A DNA stretch of 17,815 nt from Nostoc sp. CHAB 5834. Its GTDB lineage: Bacteria; Cyanobacteriota; Cyanobacteriia; Cyanobacteriales; Nostocaceae. Below, in pieces: positions 6,918-14,607 of the stretch. Each line of letters starts with the position of its first letter. Positions within the stretch are counted from its first letter, which is position 1. The stretch is taken from contig JAIVFU010000122.1 of assembly GCA_020829485.1 (NCBI GenBank), positions 1 through 17,815 of the forward strand. Direction: 5' to 3'. Both the position numbers and the translations under genes were made by a program. A model generated the notes under the pieces. It made no database searches. It worked only from the letters and a program-made list of their open reading frames with translations, and had not been told where the DNA came from.

Positions 6918-8264
6918 ATGAAAATTGAGGAATTATCTGCGTTAGAAGTCAGCTTTAATCAACTGATTGAAACTCTGCTGATTAAAAAATCTGAAAGTGA
7001 ACAATTCACTGTGAAACTCAGCAGTGAAAGAAGTCAATTTACTCGTTTCAATCACGCGAAAGTGCGACAAACTGGTTGTGTTGCTGATGGTTGGATCGAA
7101 CTGACTTTGATGGCAGACCAGCGCAGCAGCATTCGGCAATTTCCCTTTACTGGAAATTGGGATGTAGATTGGCAGTTAGCATATACTGCTTTGCAAGAAC
7201 TACGTGACGAACTTATTCTACTACCCATCGATCCGTATCTAGTTTTACCATCAGGAAATAATACCAGCCGAGAAGTACATTCTGGGAATTTATTGGGAGA
7301 TGAGGCAGTAGTACCAACTGTACTACAGCTAGTTGCTGAGTTAGATTTTACTGGTATATATGCGGGCGGATTAGTAGTTAAAGCTTATGGTGATTCCAAC
7401 GGGCAAAAACACTGGTTTGCTACTGATACTTTTACATTAGATTATTCTCTATTTTCCACCTCTGAACAAGCCGTTAAGGGTACATTTGCTGGGAGTAATT
7501 GGGATATATCTGCATATATAGCCAAAATTAGCGAAGCCAAAAAGCAACTTGAATTACTTTCTCGCCCAGCTAAAGAATTGCCACGGGGACAATACAAAAC
7601 TTATTTTGCACCTGCTGCTGTTGCAGATTTATTAGTAATGCTTTCTTGGGGAGCAGTCAGCGAAGCTGATATCCAACAAGGAAACAGTGCTTTAGCTGCT
7701 TTATCGCGTCAAGAAAAACAACTTTCGCCAAGATTTAATTTGAAAGAAAACTTTCAGAAAGGATTAGTGCCGCGATTTAATGAATTAGGAGAAATAGCAA
7801 CACCGGAGTTACCTATAATAAAAAAAGGACATTTGGTAAATACTTTGGTGAATTCTCGGACTGCTAAGGAATATCAAAAAACTGCCAACGGTGCTAATGG
7901 TTCAGAGACTTTACGAGCGCCAGAAGTAAGTCCGGGAAATTTGATATTTGAACAAATCCTTCCGAGTTTAGACACCGGATTATATGTATCTAATTTACAT
8001 TACTTGAATTGGAGCGATCGCCACACTGGTAGAATCACAGGTATGACCCGTTATGCTTGTTTTTGGGTAGAAAATGGAGAAATTGTTGCCCCCATTGAAA
8101 ACTTGCGTTTTGACGAAAGTCTTTATCGCTTTTGGGGAGATAAGTTAGTAGATTTTACCACTTTTCAAGAATTCATTCCCGAAGTAGGTACTTATGAAAG
8201 CCGCCAACTAGGAGGTAGTTTAGTTCCCGGTATGCTGGTAGAAGATTTTACATATACTTTGTAA
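6918..8264 (+). CDS. tldE: TldE/PmbA-type protease subunit
   Basis: A 448-residue homologue of TldE (PmbA), the non-catalytic partner of TldD. It shares the TldD fold but has no HExxxH motif, as expected for this subunit. Family features seen are the N-terminal FTRFNHAKVRQTG segment, the KTYFAPAAVADLLVMLSWG helix, the PELPIIKKGHLVNTLVNSRTAKEY region and the C-terminal YVSNLHYLNWSDRHTGRITGMTRYACFWVENGEI stretch that leads into PIENLRFDESLY. The N-terminal ATG at 6918 gives a normal length. It follows tldD on the same strand. It is closer to the cyanobacterial TldD/PmbA-related group than to enterobacterial PmbA, judging from general character only. Confidence 0.9.
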   Translation: MKIEELSALEVSFNQLIETLLIKKSESEQFTVKLSSERSQFTRFNHAKVRQTGCVADGWIELTLMADQRSSIRQFPFTGNWDVDWQLAYTALQELRDELILLPIDPYLVLPSGNNTSREVHSGNLLGDEAVVPTVLQLVAELDFTGIYAGGLVVKAYGDSNGQKHWFATDTFTLDYSLFSTSEQAVKGTFAGSNWDISAYIAKISEAKKQLELLSRPAKELPRGQYKTYFAPAAVADLLVMLSWGAVSEADIQQGNSALAALSRQEKQLSPRFNLKENFQKGLVPRFNELGEIATPELPIIKKGHLVNTLVNSRTAKEYQKTANGANGSETLRAPEVSPGNLIFEQILPSLDTGLYVSNLHYLNWSDRHTGRITGMTRYACFWVENGEIVAPIENLRFDESLYRFWGDKLVDFTTFQEFIPEVGTYESRQLGGSLVPGMLVEDFTYTL

Positions 8265-8627
8265 TCCAGGGCTATTTCATTCTCATCTAGCCCACCTTAG
8301 AATAAATTCTGAGGCTAATAGCACTCATTCGTCTAAAGACGACTAAAAAAGGCTTTTAGTCCACTTTAGTGGACTTAGGCTATTAGCCCGGAACTTTAGT
8401 TCTGGGCGGTTTATGTAAAGAAGTCCCAGTATACTAGCTGAATTTGCTCCAAAGTTAACTTGAGCTAAAGTAAGCATTTTTGAAAAACCCTGTTTAATTA
8501 CAAGCCAAAATATTAAACCTATTATCAGTTAGGTATAGAAAACCAAAAGTCTTTATTTATAAAAATTGTTTGGTTTCGCTATAGCTTAACCCAACCTAGA
8601 ATTCTTCCTCATCTCTCGTTATAACCT
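8265..8627. other. Spacer between convergent tldE and the DivIVA-like gene
   Basis: It holds the second multi-hairpin element (8312-8410) and then about 215 bp of A/T-rich sequence (8411-8627) in which I see no gene or clear signal. Confidence 0.6.
8312..8410. repeat. Modular multi-hairpin repeat element, copy 2
   Basis: An exact 10-bp outer stem (GGCTAATAGC 8313-8322 with GCTATTAGCC 8379-8388) encloses two hairpins: CGTC-TAAA-GACG (8330-8341, shorter) and AGTCCAC-TTTA-GTGGACT (8358-8375). A third hairpin follows, CCCGGAAC-TTTA-GTTCTGGG (8387-8406), with one G-T pair. Order, loop type and flanking GCGG match copy 1 at 2051-2180, while the stem sequences differ. Confidence 0.82.
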
Positions 8628-9296
8628 CTATTTTTTCTTACCTGGAGGTGAATTGCGCTGGGTGAGGTTATCAATTTGCAATTGTTGCCGTCCGTTGGTG
8701 ATAATTCGCAACATCTGCTTGAGATCCTGCTCAATATTTTCCAGGATGCCATCAGCATAAGCATCAGCACCATCTTCAATTTCTTGAGCCTGAGCGATCG
8801 CAGTTTGCCTCATTTGGTCTAACTCTTGCTGACAAGCATACCGTTTACGCTCAATTTCAGCGAGGGTTTCTTGCATTATTGCGTCACACTCTTGTTGCAC
8901 TTGTCGCCGCAGTTGTTCAGCTTCTTGTTCTGCGTGTTGAATAATATCGCTTTCAGCTAAAATTTGCGCTCTTTTTGCTTGCGCGGCCTCAACAACCTGC
9001 TGTCCATACTCTTCCGCTTCCAGCAGAATTTCGTCCTTTTGATTGAGGATAACTGCTGCTTCTTGAAAAAGCGATGGTAAAGCAAGCCGGATGTAATCAA
9101 GCTGATCTAGCAGCTTTTCTTCATCTATGAGAGTACGTCCCGTCAGAGGAATCCTGATACTAGAGAGAACCATTTCCTCTAGGCGGTTGAGTTCCTCCTG
9201 AATATCTATGCTTCCCTCTCCACCGAGATACTCTTGAGGGGGGGGATTGCTTCCGTTGAGATTGGGTTCAACATTGGAGAGTTCTGATTGTAGCAT
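8628..9296 (-). CDS. DivIVA-like coiled-coil protein (possible cell-division factor)
   Basis: A 222-residue hydrophilic protein with no signal peptide or membrane segment. After a Pro/Asn-rich start (1-35) comes a conserved-looking domain (about 35-90: [40 protein letters not shown]) and a long Glu/Gln/Ala coiled coil (about 85-205) like ATP synthase b or DivIVA proteins; the tail is basic (GKKK). In cyanobacteria such genes are annotated as DivIVA-domain proteins, and one of them, Cdv3, acts in division; whether this is the Cdv3 orthologue I cannot tell. The gene starts 91 bp before the end of coaD, in the -1 frame relative to it, so translation is probably coupled. A later Met (residue 42) would remove the overlap, but the longer start keeps a plausible N-terminus. 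Confidence 0.72.
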   Translation of the reverse strand: MLQSELSNVEPNLNGSNPPPQEYLGGEGSIDIQEELNRLEEMVLSSIRIPLTGRTLIDEEKLLDQLDYIRLALPSLFQEAAVILNQKDEILLEAEEYGQQVVEAAQAKRAQILAESDIIQHAEQEAEQLRRQVQQECDAIMQETLAEIERKRYACQQELDQMRQTAIAQAQEIEDGADAYADGILENIEQDLKQMLRIITNGRQQLQIDNLTQRNSPPGKKK

Positions 9297-9757
9297 TGGT
9301 ATATATCTAGGGCAATGTGTGGGGGAACGAGATGATCGATAGAGCCACCAAACCTTGCAATCTCTTTTACCACACTACTACTTAAAAAACTATATTCATT
9401 TGAGGTTGCAAGAAAAACTGTTTCTATTTGGGTAGAAAGAGTTTTATTAGTGTGAGCCATTTGCAGTTCCACTTCAAAATCTGACACAGCCCGTAAACCC
9501 CGGATCAAAACTTGTGCTTGTCGCATTTGAGCATAGTTGACGGTAAGACCATCAAAGCTGTCTACATCTACATTAGATAGATGTTGTGTAGAAAGACTGA
9601 TCTGATTTAGCCGTTGCTCCACACTAAAAAGTGGCATTTTATTAGGGTTCCGCAGTACAGCGACAATTACCCGCTCAAACAGCCGACTACCGCGCCCGAT
9701 GAGGTCAAGGTGTCCCAAGGTGATGGGGTCGAAGCTACCAGGATAAATAGCAATCAC
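9206..9757 (-). CDS. coaD: Phosphopantetheine adenylyltransferase (CoaD)
   Basis: Catalyses the fourth step of coenzyme A synthesis, 4'-phosphopantetheine + ATP to dephospho-CoA. The 183-residue protein begins [18 protein letters not shown] with the nucleotidyltransferase motif TLGH (13-16). It has the substrate-binding RGLR (86-89) and the C-terminal SSSVVKE motif (126-132). The start codon is GTG (9755-9757), chosen because it places [11 protein letters not shown] at the N-terminus as in homologues. The core enzyme is about 160 residues; here a ~24-residue tail (from about 158) is encoded in the region that overlaps the next gene. A run of eight C (minus strand; 9238-9245) lies within the overlap. 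Confidence 0.94.
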   Translation of the reverse strand: MIAIYPGSFDPITLGHLDLIGRGSRLFERVIVAVLRNPNKMPLFSVEQRLNQISLSTQHLSNVDVDSFDGLTVNYAQMRQAQVLIRGLRAVSDFEVELQMAHTNKTLSTQIETVFLATSNEYSFLSSSVVKEIARFGGSIDHLVPPHIALDIYQCYNQNSPMLNPISTEAIPPLKSISVEREA

Positions 9758-10151
9758 AATTTTAGATATATCAAAGTTGTTTAGGTGATTATATAGAAGC
9801 TCTTTTGTGTAACTTACTCAAATTTACCATCTTGCGCTCTGAGTAAGGATGTTAAACTCAATTGTTTTGCTGGTACAAGTTATGCTCAACTAGGCGTTAG
9901 GAACTATAACGGTGCAATATAGCCTCAACCTCACCTTACATTTGAGTCAAGCAAACACTCTCCTCTTCTTAAGGGGTTGGGGGTGAGGTTGAACAAAACC
10001 GCTATAAACTCCTAAATATGGATGCTGGATTTCTATTTGTGTCCCCGCGAAATTGTGGAGGATTTAAGTACGTTCTAGCATTCGACACCCAAAAAACTCC
10101 GTACTTAGCAAAGTGCGCGGGTAGTTAACGAACTATTCTAGGTAATTTTTC
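9758..10151. other. Spacer between divergent coaD and lgt
   Basis: No gene is visible. It holds a foldback repeat (9905-10006) and presumably both promoters, which I cannot place confidently. Confidence 0.55.
9905..10006. repeat. Foldback (long inverted) repeat
   Basis: Outer arms TATAACGGT (9905-9913) and ACCGCTATA (9998-10006) match at 8 of 9 pairs. Inner arms CAACCTCACC (9926-9935) and GGTGAGGTTG (9982-9991) are perfect. The inner loop is 46 nt. The terminal TATAGCGGT-like ends suggest a small dispersed repeat; no target duplication was confirmed. Confidence 0.65.
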
Positions 10152-11018
10152 ATGGCACTGGATTTTTCCACCTTGCCCTTGGCGTTTCAATTTACTTCTC
10201 CAGGACCGATTCTGGTGAAATTAGGGCCACTCAGTATTCGCTGGTATGGCTTATTGATTGCCACAGCAGTGTTAATTGGCGTTATCCTTTCCCAGGAATT
10301 GGCAAAGCGCCGTAATGTTAATCCTGAGTTGTTAGGCGATTTATTCTTTTGGTTATTGATTGGGGCGATTCCTGGCGCACGCCTATATTACGTTTTTTTT
10401 GAGTGGTCAAAATATGCCCCAACTCCAGGAAAAATCTTTGCTATTTGGGAAGGGGGTATTGCCATTCATGGAGCAATTCTTGGTGGAGTTTTGGCTGCGT
10501 TAATCTTTGCCAAAATCAAGCAGGTTTCTTTTTGGCAACTGGCAGATTTAGTAGCGCCTTCGCTGATTTTAGGGCAAGCGATCGGACGTTGGGGCAATTT
10601 CTTTAATTCTGAAGCTTTTGGCGATCCCACAAATTTACCCTGGAAGCTATATATTCCCCCAGATCATCGTCCTCTAGAGTATGCGAGTTTCGATTACTTC
10701 CATCCCACTTTCCTTTATGAATCTCTGTGGGATTTAACGGTGTTTGCGCTACTAATAACTTTGTTTTTCCGGTCTTTGTCCGGTAAGCCACGTTTGAAGG
10801 TAGGCACGCTGTTTCTAATTTACTGGCCAGCCTACAGCTTAGGACGCTTGTGGATTGAAGGTTTTCGCACTGATAGCTTGATGCTGGGGCCGTTACGGAT
10901 AGCACAAGTAGTCAGTAGTCTAGGAATTTTATTTGGATTAGTTGGATTAGCTTGGCTTTACTTACTCAAACGCCCTTTACCCGATGTAGTTTCTACTGTT
11001 AAGGGGAGTGGGGAGTAG
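10152..11018 (+). CDS. lgt: Prolipoprotein diacylglyceryl transferase
   Basis: Inner-membrane enzyme that transfers diacylglycerol from phosphatidylglycerol to the lipobox Cys of prelipoproteins, the first step of lipoprotein maturation. The 288-residue protein has about seven hydrophobic segments (e.g. 33-48, 62-72, 104-120, 195-207, 218-230, 252-272). Key residues line up with E. coli with a +3 offset: His106 (IHGAILGG), Arg146, Asn149 and Glu154 in [21 protein letters not shown] (184-191) and [12 protein letters not shown] (232-243, with Arg239) are also typical. The ATG at 10152 is well placed. The last codons (KGSGE) and the TAG stop are encoded by GGGGAGT repeats, so the tail beyond about residue 283 is not ancestral. 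Confidence 0.96.
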   Translation: MALDFSTLPLAFQFTSPGPILVKLGPLSIRWYGLLIATAVLIGVILSQELAKRRNVNPELLGDLFFWLLIGAIPGARLYYVFFEWSKYAPTPGKIFAIWEGGIAIHGAILGGVLAALIFAKIKQVSFWQLADLVAPSLILGQAIGRWGNFFNSEAFGDPTNLPWKLYIPPDHRPLEYASFDYFHPTFLYESLWDLTVFALLITLFFRSLSGKPRLKVGTLFLIYWPAYSLGRLWIEGFRTDSLMLGPLRIAQVVSSLGILFGLVGLAWLYLLKRPLPDVVSTVKGSGE

Positions 11019-11035
11019 GGAGTGGGGAGTGGGGG
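11003..11035 (+). repeat. STRR GGGGAGT array overlapping the end of lgt
   Basis: Units at 11003-11009, 11010-11016, 11017-11023 (AGGGAGT) and 11024-11030, then a G run. The lgt stop codon (11016-11018) lies at a unit junction. A further set of CAATGCC-type units follows at about 11054-11075. Confidence 0.92.
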
Positions 11036-11080
11036 AGATGAGGGGGAAGAAGCAATGTCCAATGCCCAATGCCCAAAGAA

Positions 11081-11159
11081 TAAAAAATGCCCCAGAGTAT
11101 TCTCTAGGGCTTAACCAGGGTGCATCTACCATTACTCTCTACTAGAGAAAGAGGGTGAA
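11081..11159 (-). ncRNA. Candidate small RNA opposite the cobM leader
   Basis: Read leftward, this stretch has a small RNA layout. A 5' hairpin (UUCUCU-AGU-AGAGAG, 11135-11149) is followed by a likely single-stranded linker (11111-11134) and a terminator hairpin with a U run (11082-11110). Both stems contain a pair that is G-U on the minus-strand RNA but C-A on the plus strand, which points to minus-strand transcription. A possible -10 box TATCTT lies at 11166-11171 (minus), which would start the RNA near 11159; no good -35 is seen. Ends are estimates. I could not assign it to a known cyanobacterial sRNA family (PsrR1, NsiR4, Yfr types are candidates to test). Confidence 0.42.
11082..11110 (-). 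terminator. Rho-independent-type terminator (leftward)
   Basis: On the minus strand GCCCTAGAG (11102-11110) pairs with CTCTGGGGC (11089-11097) around the loop AATA, giving nine pairs with one U-G, then A and six T (11082-11087). On the plus strand the same hairpin has a C-A mismatch and no T run, so it works only leftward. No protein gene runs leftward into it. Confidence 0.65.
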
Positions 11160-11208
11160 TCCGGAAAGATACTGAGAAAATATCAAAAAAGTTTTTTGAG
11201 GGATTGCC

Positions 11209-12018
11209 GTGTCTTCTTCTAAAAGTGAAAATTTGAGTTATGAAAAAACACTATATGCCATAGAACCATCTGTGTATATTGTGGGAGCAGGCCCTGGAGA
11301 TCCTGATTTATTGACGGTGAAGGCGCAGAAACTACTGGCTGTTGCTGATGTGATTTTATTTGCTGATTCTTTAATACCTGAACAGATTTTAGAACTTTGC
11401 CGAAAAGATGCGGAGATCATTAGAACTGCGAATCAAACTTTAGAAGAGATTTTGCCGATCATGATAGATCGGGTGCGATCGCAACACAAATCTCTAGTCC
11501 GTCTCCATTCTGGCGATCCTAGTCTCTACAGCGCCATCCACGAGCAAATGCACCTCCTCGCTGAGGCAAATATCCCTTTTGAAGTTATACCTGGTATCAG
11601 CGCCTTTCAAGCTGCTGCTGCCAAACTCAAAGTAGAGTTGACTGTCCCCGGTTTAGTCCAAACTATCATTTTGACTCGGATCAGTGGACGTACAGAAGTC
11701 CCCGCTACTGAAGAATTAGCGACTCTGGCGGCACATCAGGCTAGCCTCTGCTTATATCTAAGTGCGCGTCACGTCGAAAATGCCCAAGCTAAACTACTCG
11801 AACATTATCCAGCCGAAACCCCCATTGCAATTTGCTTTCGCGTCGGATGGCCCGATGAAAAAATCAAGGTTGTCCCCCTTAATAAAATGGCAGACTGCAC
11901 TCATAAAGAAAAACTAATTCGCACTACACTTTATATAATCAGTCCAGCCCTCTCGGCAAATAAAGGGCGATCGCGTTTATATCATCCCGAACATAGTCAT
12001 CTATTTCGCTCAGAGTAG
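11209..12018 (+). CDS. cobM: Precorrin-4 C11-methyltransferase (CobM/CbiF)
   Basis: SAM-dependent methyltransferase of corrin ring synthesis, adding the C-11 methyl group to (cobalt-)precorrin-4 on the way to cobalamin. The 269-residue protein has the family motifs VYIVGAGPGDPDLLTVKA (22-39), FADSL (51-55), the SGDPSLYSA loop (101-109), VIPGISAFQAAAA (127-138) and LTRISGRTEVP (155-165). The start is GTG at 11209, supported by a Shine-Dalgarno GAGGG at 11198-11202, six bases away. An N-terminal extension of about 20 residues precedes the core. It is not in a cobalamin operon here and I see no B12 riboswitch box upstream. cobM versus cbiF naming depends on aerobic or anaerobic route; cyanobacteria are thought to insert cobalt early. 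Confidence 0.92.
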   Translation: MSSSKSENLSYEKTLYAIEPSVYIVGAGPGDPDLLTVKAQKLLAVADVILFADSLIPEQILELCRKDAEIIRTANQTLEEILPIMIDRVRSQHKSLVRLHSGDPSLYSAIHEQMHLLAEANIPFEVIPGISAFQAAAAKLKVELTVPGLVQTIILTRISGRTEVPATEELATLAAHQASLCLYLSARHVENAQAKLLEHYPAETPIAICFRVGWPDEKIKVVPLNKMADCTHKEKLIRTTLYIISPALSANKGRSRLYHPEHSHLFRSE

Positions 12019-12328
12019 TCCAAGAAATATAGCAACAGAGCAACTGGCACTTTCGTAATACGATTTCTTTGTGAGCCTGCGCCAAACCCTTATTAAATTC
12101 TTTCTTTCTTTGTGTCCTTTGCGTCCTTTGCGGTTCGTTTTTCTTCCTTGTACTTAAATATGGTTTAGCCCATCTTCATACATAATTGGGATAAGACACC
12201 ACAGTTCAGAAAAAAGTTGGACAATTTGGCCAGGTAGCACAACAACTCTTGATTAATTTATACTCTGTACCTCTGCGTTTCGATAAACTTAACAATGTGA
12301 ATAAAATCCCAAATCCTAATTCGGTATT
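12019..12328. other. Spacer with degenerate CTTTGCGTCC-type repeats
   Basis: No gene is visible. At about 12111-12142 there are two imperfect copies of TTTGTGTCC/TTTGCGTCCTTTGCGG, and at about 12265-12281 a related CTCTGTACCTCTGCGTTT. These are common dispersed repeats in Nostoc-type genomes. Nothing else stands out. Confidence 0.5.
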
Positions 12329-12682
12329 ATGCCATTAATTAAAGTGCAAACTTCTATAACTGCTCCTCAAAAAGCTGAAATTGAATCAATGCTTTTAAGC
12401 TTATCAGCCAAGTTAGCGAAACATTTAGGAAAACCAGAATCTTATGTAATGACTGCTTTTGAGTCAGAAATCCCCATGACTTTTGCAGGGAATACCGACC
12501 CGGTTTGCTATATTGAAATTAAGAGCGTTGGCACAATGAAACCAGACCAAACCGCAGCAATGAGTCAGGAATTTTGCCAGCAGATTAACCAAACTCTAGG
12601 TGTGCCGAAAAATCGAATTTATATAGAGTTTGCAGACGCTAAGGGTGCGATGTGGGGCTGGAACGGTACAACCTTTGGGTAA
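12329..12682 (+). CDS. MIF-family tautomerase-like protein
   Basis: A 117-residue member of the macrophage migration inhibitory factor/D-dopachrome tautomerase family, small trimeric enzymes that tautomerise phenylpyruvate-like keto acids. The N-terminal Pro after Met (MPLIKVQTS), which acts as the catalytic base once Met is removed, is present. LGKPESYVM (33-41) supplies Lys35, matching MIF Lys32. The C-terminal RIYIEFADAKGAMWGWNGTTFG is a family hallmark. The CxxC redox motif of animal MIF is absent. No secretion signal is seen. The gene stands alone, 78 bp before rlmN. The natural substrate in cyanobacteria is not known; family assignment is secure. Confidence 0.9.
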   Translation: MPLIKVQTSITAPQKAEIESMLLSLSAKLAKHLGKPESYVMTAFESEIPMTFAGNTDPVCYIEIKSVGTMKPDQTAAMSQEFCQQINQTLGVPKNRIYIEFADAKGAMWGWNGTTFG

Positions 12683-12723
12683 TTTCCCTCCTTCTTTGGT
12701 CAAGCCCAAGTTAATCTGGCAGG

Positions 12724-12743
12724 TGTAGGATAGAGATCCTACA
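12724..12743 (+). promoter_or_regulatory. Hairpin just upstream of rlmN
   Basis: TGTAGGAT (12724-12731) and ATCCTACA (12736-12743) form an 8-bp stem with loop AGAG. A run of six T (12755-12760) lies just before the rlmN ATG, 11 nt after the stem. It may be a weak terminator of the preceding gene or a leader hairpin; the spacing is too long for a classic terminator. Confidence 0.4.
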
Positions 12744-12760
12744 TCAACTCTTGATTTTTT

Positions 12761-13855
12761 ATGTCTGCTACGCCTCTTGTATCTCAAGTTGAGTTACACA
12801 ACCAAGTAAAATCAGAATTAATTCCTCCTCTTCTCGGCGCTTCTCTTGCGGATTTAACTACTTGGGTGCAGCAGCAGGGACAACCTGCTTATAGAGGAAA
12901 GCAGCTGCATGAATGGATCTATGACAAGGGAGTGCGATCGCTAGCTGATATTTCTGTCTTCTCTAAGCAATGGCGGAAGGAAGTAGCAGAAATCCCCATT
13001 GGGCGATCAACTTTACATTACCGCTCTGTGGCTCCCGATGGCACAGTCAAATTTCTTTTACGATTAGCAGACGATCAAATTATTGAAACTGTTGGCATCC
13101 CCACCTTTGCAGAAGCGGGAGATGGGCCAAAATCCCGTTTGACAGTTTGCGTCTCTACTCAGGTGGGTTGCCCAATGGCGTGTGATTTCTGCGCTACTGG
13201 TAAAGGAGGCTTCAAGCGCAACCTGGCACGGCATGAAATTGTCGATCAGGTGTTAACTGTGCAAGAAGATTTTCAGCAACGGGTTAGCAATGTGGTGTTT
13301 ATGGGGCTAGGTGAACCGTTGTTGAATACTGAGAATGTCCTAGCGGCGTTGAAATCCCTAAATCAAGATGTCGGTATTGGACAGCGATCGCTTACAGTTT
13401 CTACAGTTGGGATTCGCGATCGTATCCGTCAGTTCGCGCAAAATAATTTGCAAATCACTCTCGCTGTAAGTCTCCATGCGCCCAATCAAGCACTGCGGGA
13501 AAAACTCATCCCCAGCGCCCGCGCCTATCCTCTCGAAGATTTGCTAGCTGAATGTCGGGAATATGTGGAAATTACTGGACGGCGCGTTACCTTTGAATAT
13601 GTTCTCCTTGCTGGTGTCAACGATTTACCAGAACATGCATTGGAACTTTCAAAATGCCTGCGAGGATTTCAAAGTCATGTGAATTTGATTCCCTACAACC
13701 CCATCCAAGAAGTAGATTACAAACGCCCCAACCGCGATCGCATTCAAGCATTTGTCAACGTCCTTAAGCAACAAAATACTGCCGTTAGTGTGCGTTATTC
13801 CCGTGGTTTAGAGGCTGATGCTGCTTGTGGACAACTCAGAGCAAGTAAGAATTAA
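12761..13855 (+). CDS. rlmN: Dual-specificity rRNA/tRNA adenine-C2 methyltransferase RlmN
   Basis: Radical-SAM enzyme methylating C2 of A2503 in 23S rRNA and A37 in some tRNAs. The 364-residue protein has the [4Fe-4S] motif CxxxCxxC at Cys137, Cys141 and Cys144 ([19 protein letters not shown]). The C-terminal Cys356 (AACGQLR) is the expected methyl-carrying Cys (E. coli Cys355). Other family segments are [36 protein letters not shown] and [11 protein letters not shown] ~25-residue N-terminal extension precedes the usual [23 protein letters not shown] region. The ATG at 12761 follows a T run and no clear ribosome-binding site is visible; other in-frame starts would cut the extension. Confidence 0.96.
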   Translation: MSATPLVSQVELHNQVKSELIPPLLGASLADLTTWVQQQGQPAYRGKQLHEWIYDKGVRSLADISVFSKQWRKEVAEIPIGRSTLHYRSVAPDGTVKFLLRLADDQIIETVGIPTFAEAGDGPKSRLTVCVSTQVGCPMACDFCATGKGGFKRNLARHEIVDQVLTVQEDFQQRVSNVVFMGLGEPLLNTENVLAALKSLNQDVGIGQRSLTVSTVGIRDRIRQFAQNNLQITLAVSLHAPNQALREKLIPSARAYPLEDLLAECREYVEITGRRVTFEYVLLAGVNDLPEHALELSKCLRGFQSHVNLIPYNPIQEVDYKRPNRDRIQAFVNVLKQQNTAVSVRYSRGLEADAACGQLRASKN

Positions 13856-13936
13856 ACCTCTTGTAGTCAATTCTAAGTAAGTCGGTGGGAAGAAATGAAA
13901 TTATATTAATTAATGTAAAATTATGTAATGCAGTTC

Positions 13937-13982
13937 GTAGTAAGGACTTTAGTCCTTCTTTTAGGACTAAAGTCCTTACTAC
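13937..13982. repeat. Perfect 20-bp inverted repeat with TTTA/TAAA sub-hairpins
   Basis: Left arm 13937-13956 and right arm 13963-13982 are exact reverse complements, with a 6-nt loop TCTTTT. Each arm also contains its own small hairpin (AAGGAC-TTTA-GTCCTT; AGGAC-TAAA-GTCCT), like the modules at 2051-2180 and 8312-8410. It lies about 80 bp after rlmN and could end its transcript. Confidence 0.9.
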
Positions 13983-14066
13983 AAACATGCAAATTATTTA
14001 CGCTGTTTTACTTAGAAATAAATATAGAACCGCAGATAAACTTATAACAATTGAGGAAATAACTGT

Positions 14067-14537
14067 ATGTTGAATCGCTTCTTAATGGTTAAAGCATGGC
14101 TACTATTGATTGTGCTTGCAAAAGCTTTATCGATTAATTCTCCTGCCTATGCACAAATAATTCAGACTAATCCTCAGCAACCTGAGTCTTTTCAAGAAAG
14201 AATGAGACAACAACAAGAGCAGCAAAATCAGCAAACACAAGAGCAATTTAACGAAACATTACTTCGGCAACAGTTTCAGCAACCACAACTACAACAACAA
14301 CAGAGACTACAATAGCAACAATTTACACAACAACGGCAAGAACTGATCCGTCAGCAACAACTGAGACTGCAACAGGAAGAATTTAGACAACAACGGCAAA
14401 ACTTTACACAACAGCAACAACTAAGAATACAACAGCAACAACTCAGACAAGATCAACAAATTAGACAACAGCAACAATTGAGATTACAAGAACAGATACG
14501 ACAGCAACAACTCCGGCTACAGAAGAACAACCTGTAA
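14067..14537 (+). pseudogene. Secreted Gln-rich protein gene interrupted by an in-frame TAG
   Basis: The frame opens at the ATG 14067 and encodes a signal peptide (residues 1-29: basic start, hydrophobic core AWLLLIVLAKAL, cleavage AYA|Q). A Gln-rich region with Arg, Glu and Leu follows. A TAG at 14313-14315 (codon 83) stops it at 82 residues. The same frame then continues for 73 more codons of the same QQQ/LRLQ/FRQQ pattern to a TAA at 14535-14537. Since CAG is one base from TAG and the surrounding codons are CAA/CAG, a single C-to-T change in a 155-residue gene is the simplest reading. It could be a pseudogene, a truncated functional form or a sequencing error. Function is unknown; Gln-rich secreted proteins of this kind are common in cyanobacteria. 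Confidence 0.7.
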
Positions 14538-14574
14538 AATGTTCAAAATTGTTGACAAGTAATTTTATTATTAG

Positions 14575-14600
14575 AAATTAGAGAATATATTCTCTAATTT
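14575..14600. terminator. Bidirectional terminator hairpin
   Basis: AAATTAGAGAA (14575-14585) and TTCTCTAATTT (14590-14600) are perfect 11-bp arms around TATA, with T-rich sequence after each end. It lies between two convergent genes (the Gln-rich gene and the zinc-ribbon gene), where a shared terminator is expected. Confidence 0.75.
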
Positions 14601-14607
14601 TTAATTA

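Noticed and set aside
11019..11208. Cobalamin riboswitch for cobM
   Set aside because: No recognisable B12 box, and the strong terminator there points leftward, away from cobM.
13885..14073. 62-codon rightward open frame
   Set aside because: It is mostly the inverted repeat at 13937-13982 and overlaps the next start; no protein features.
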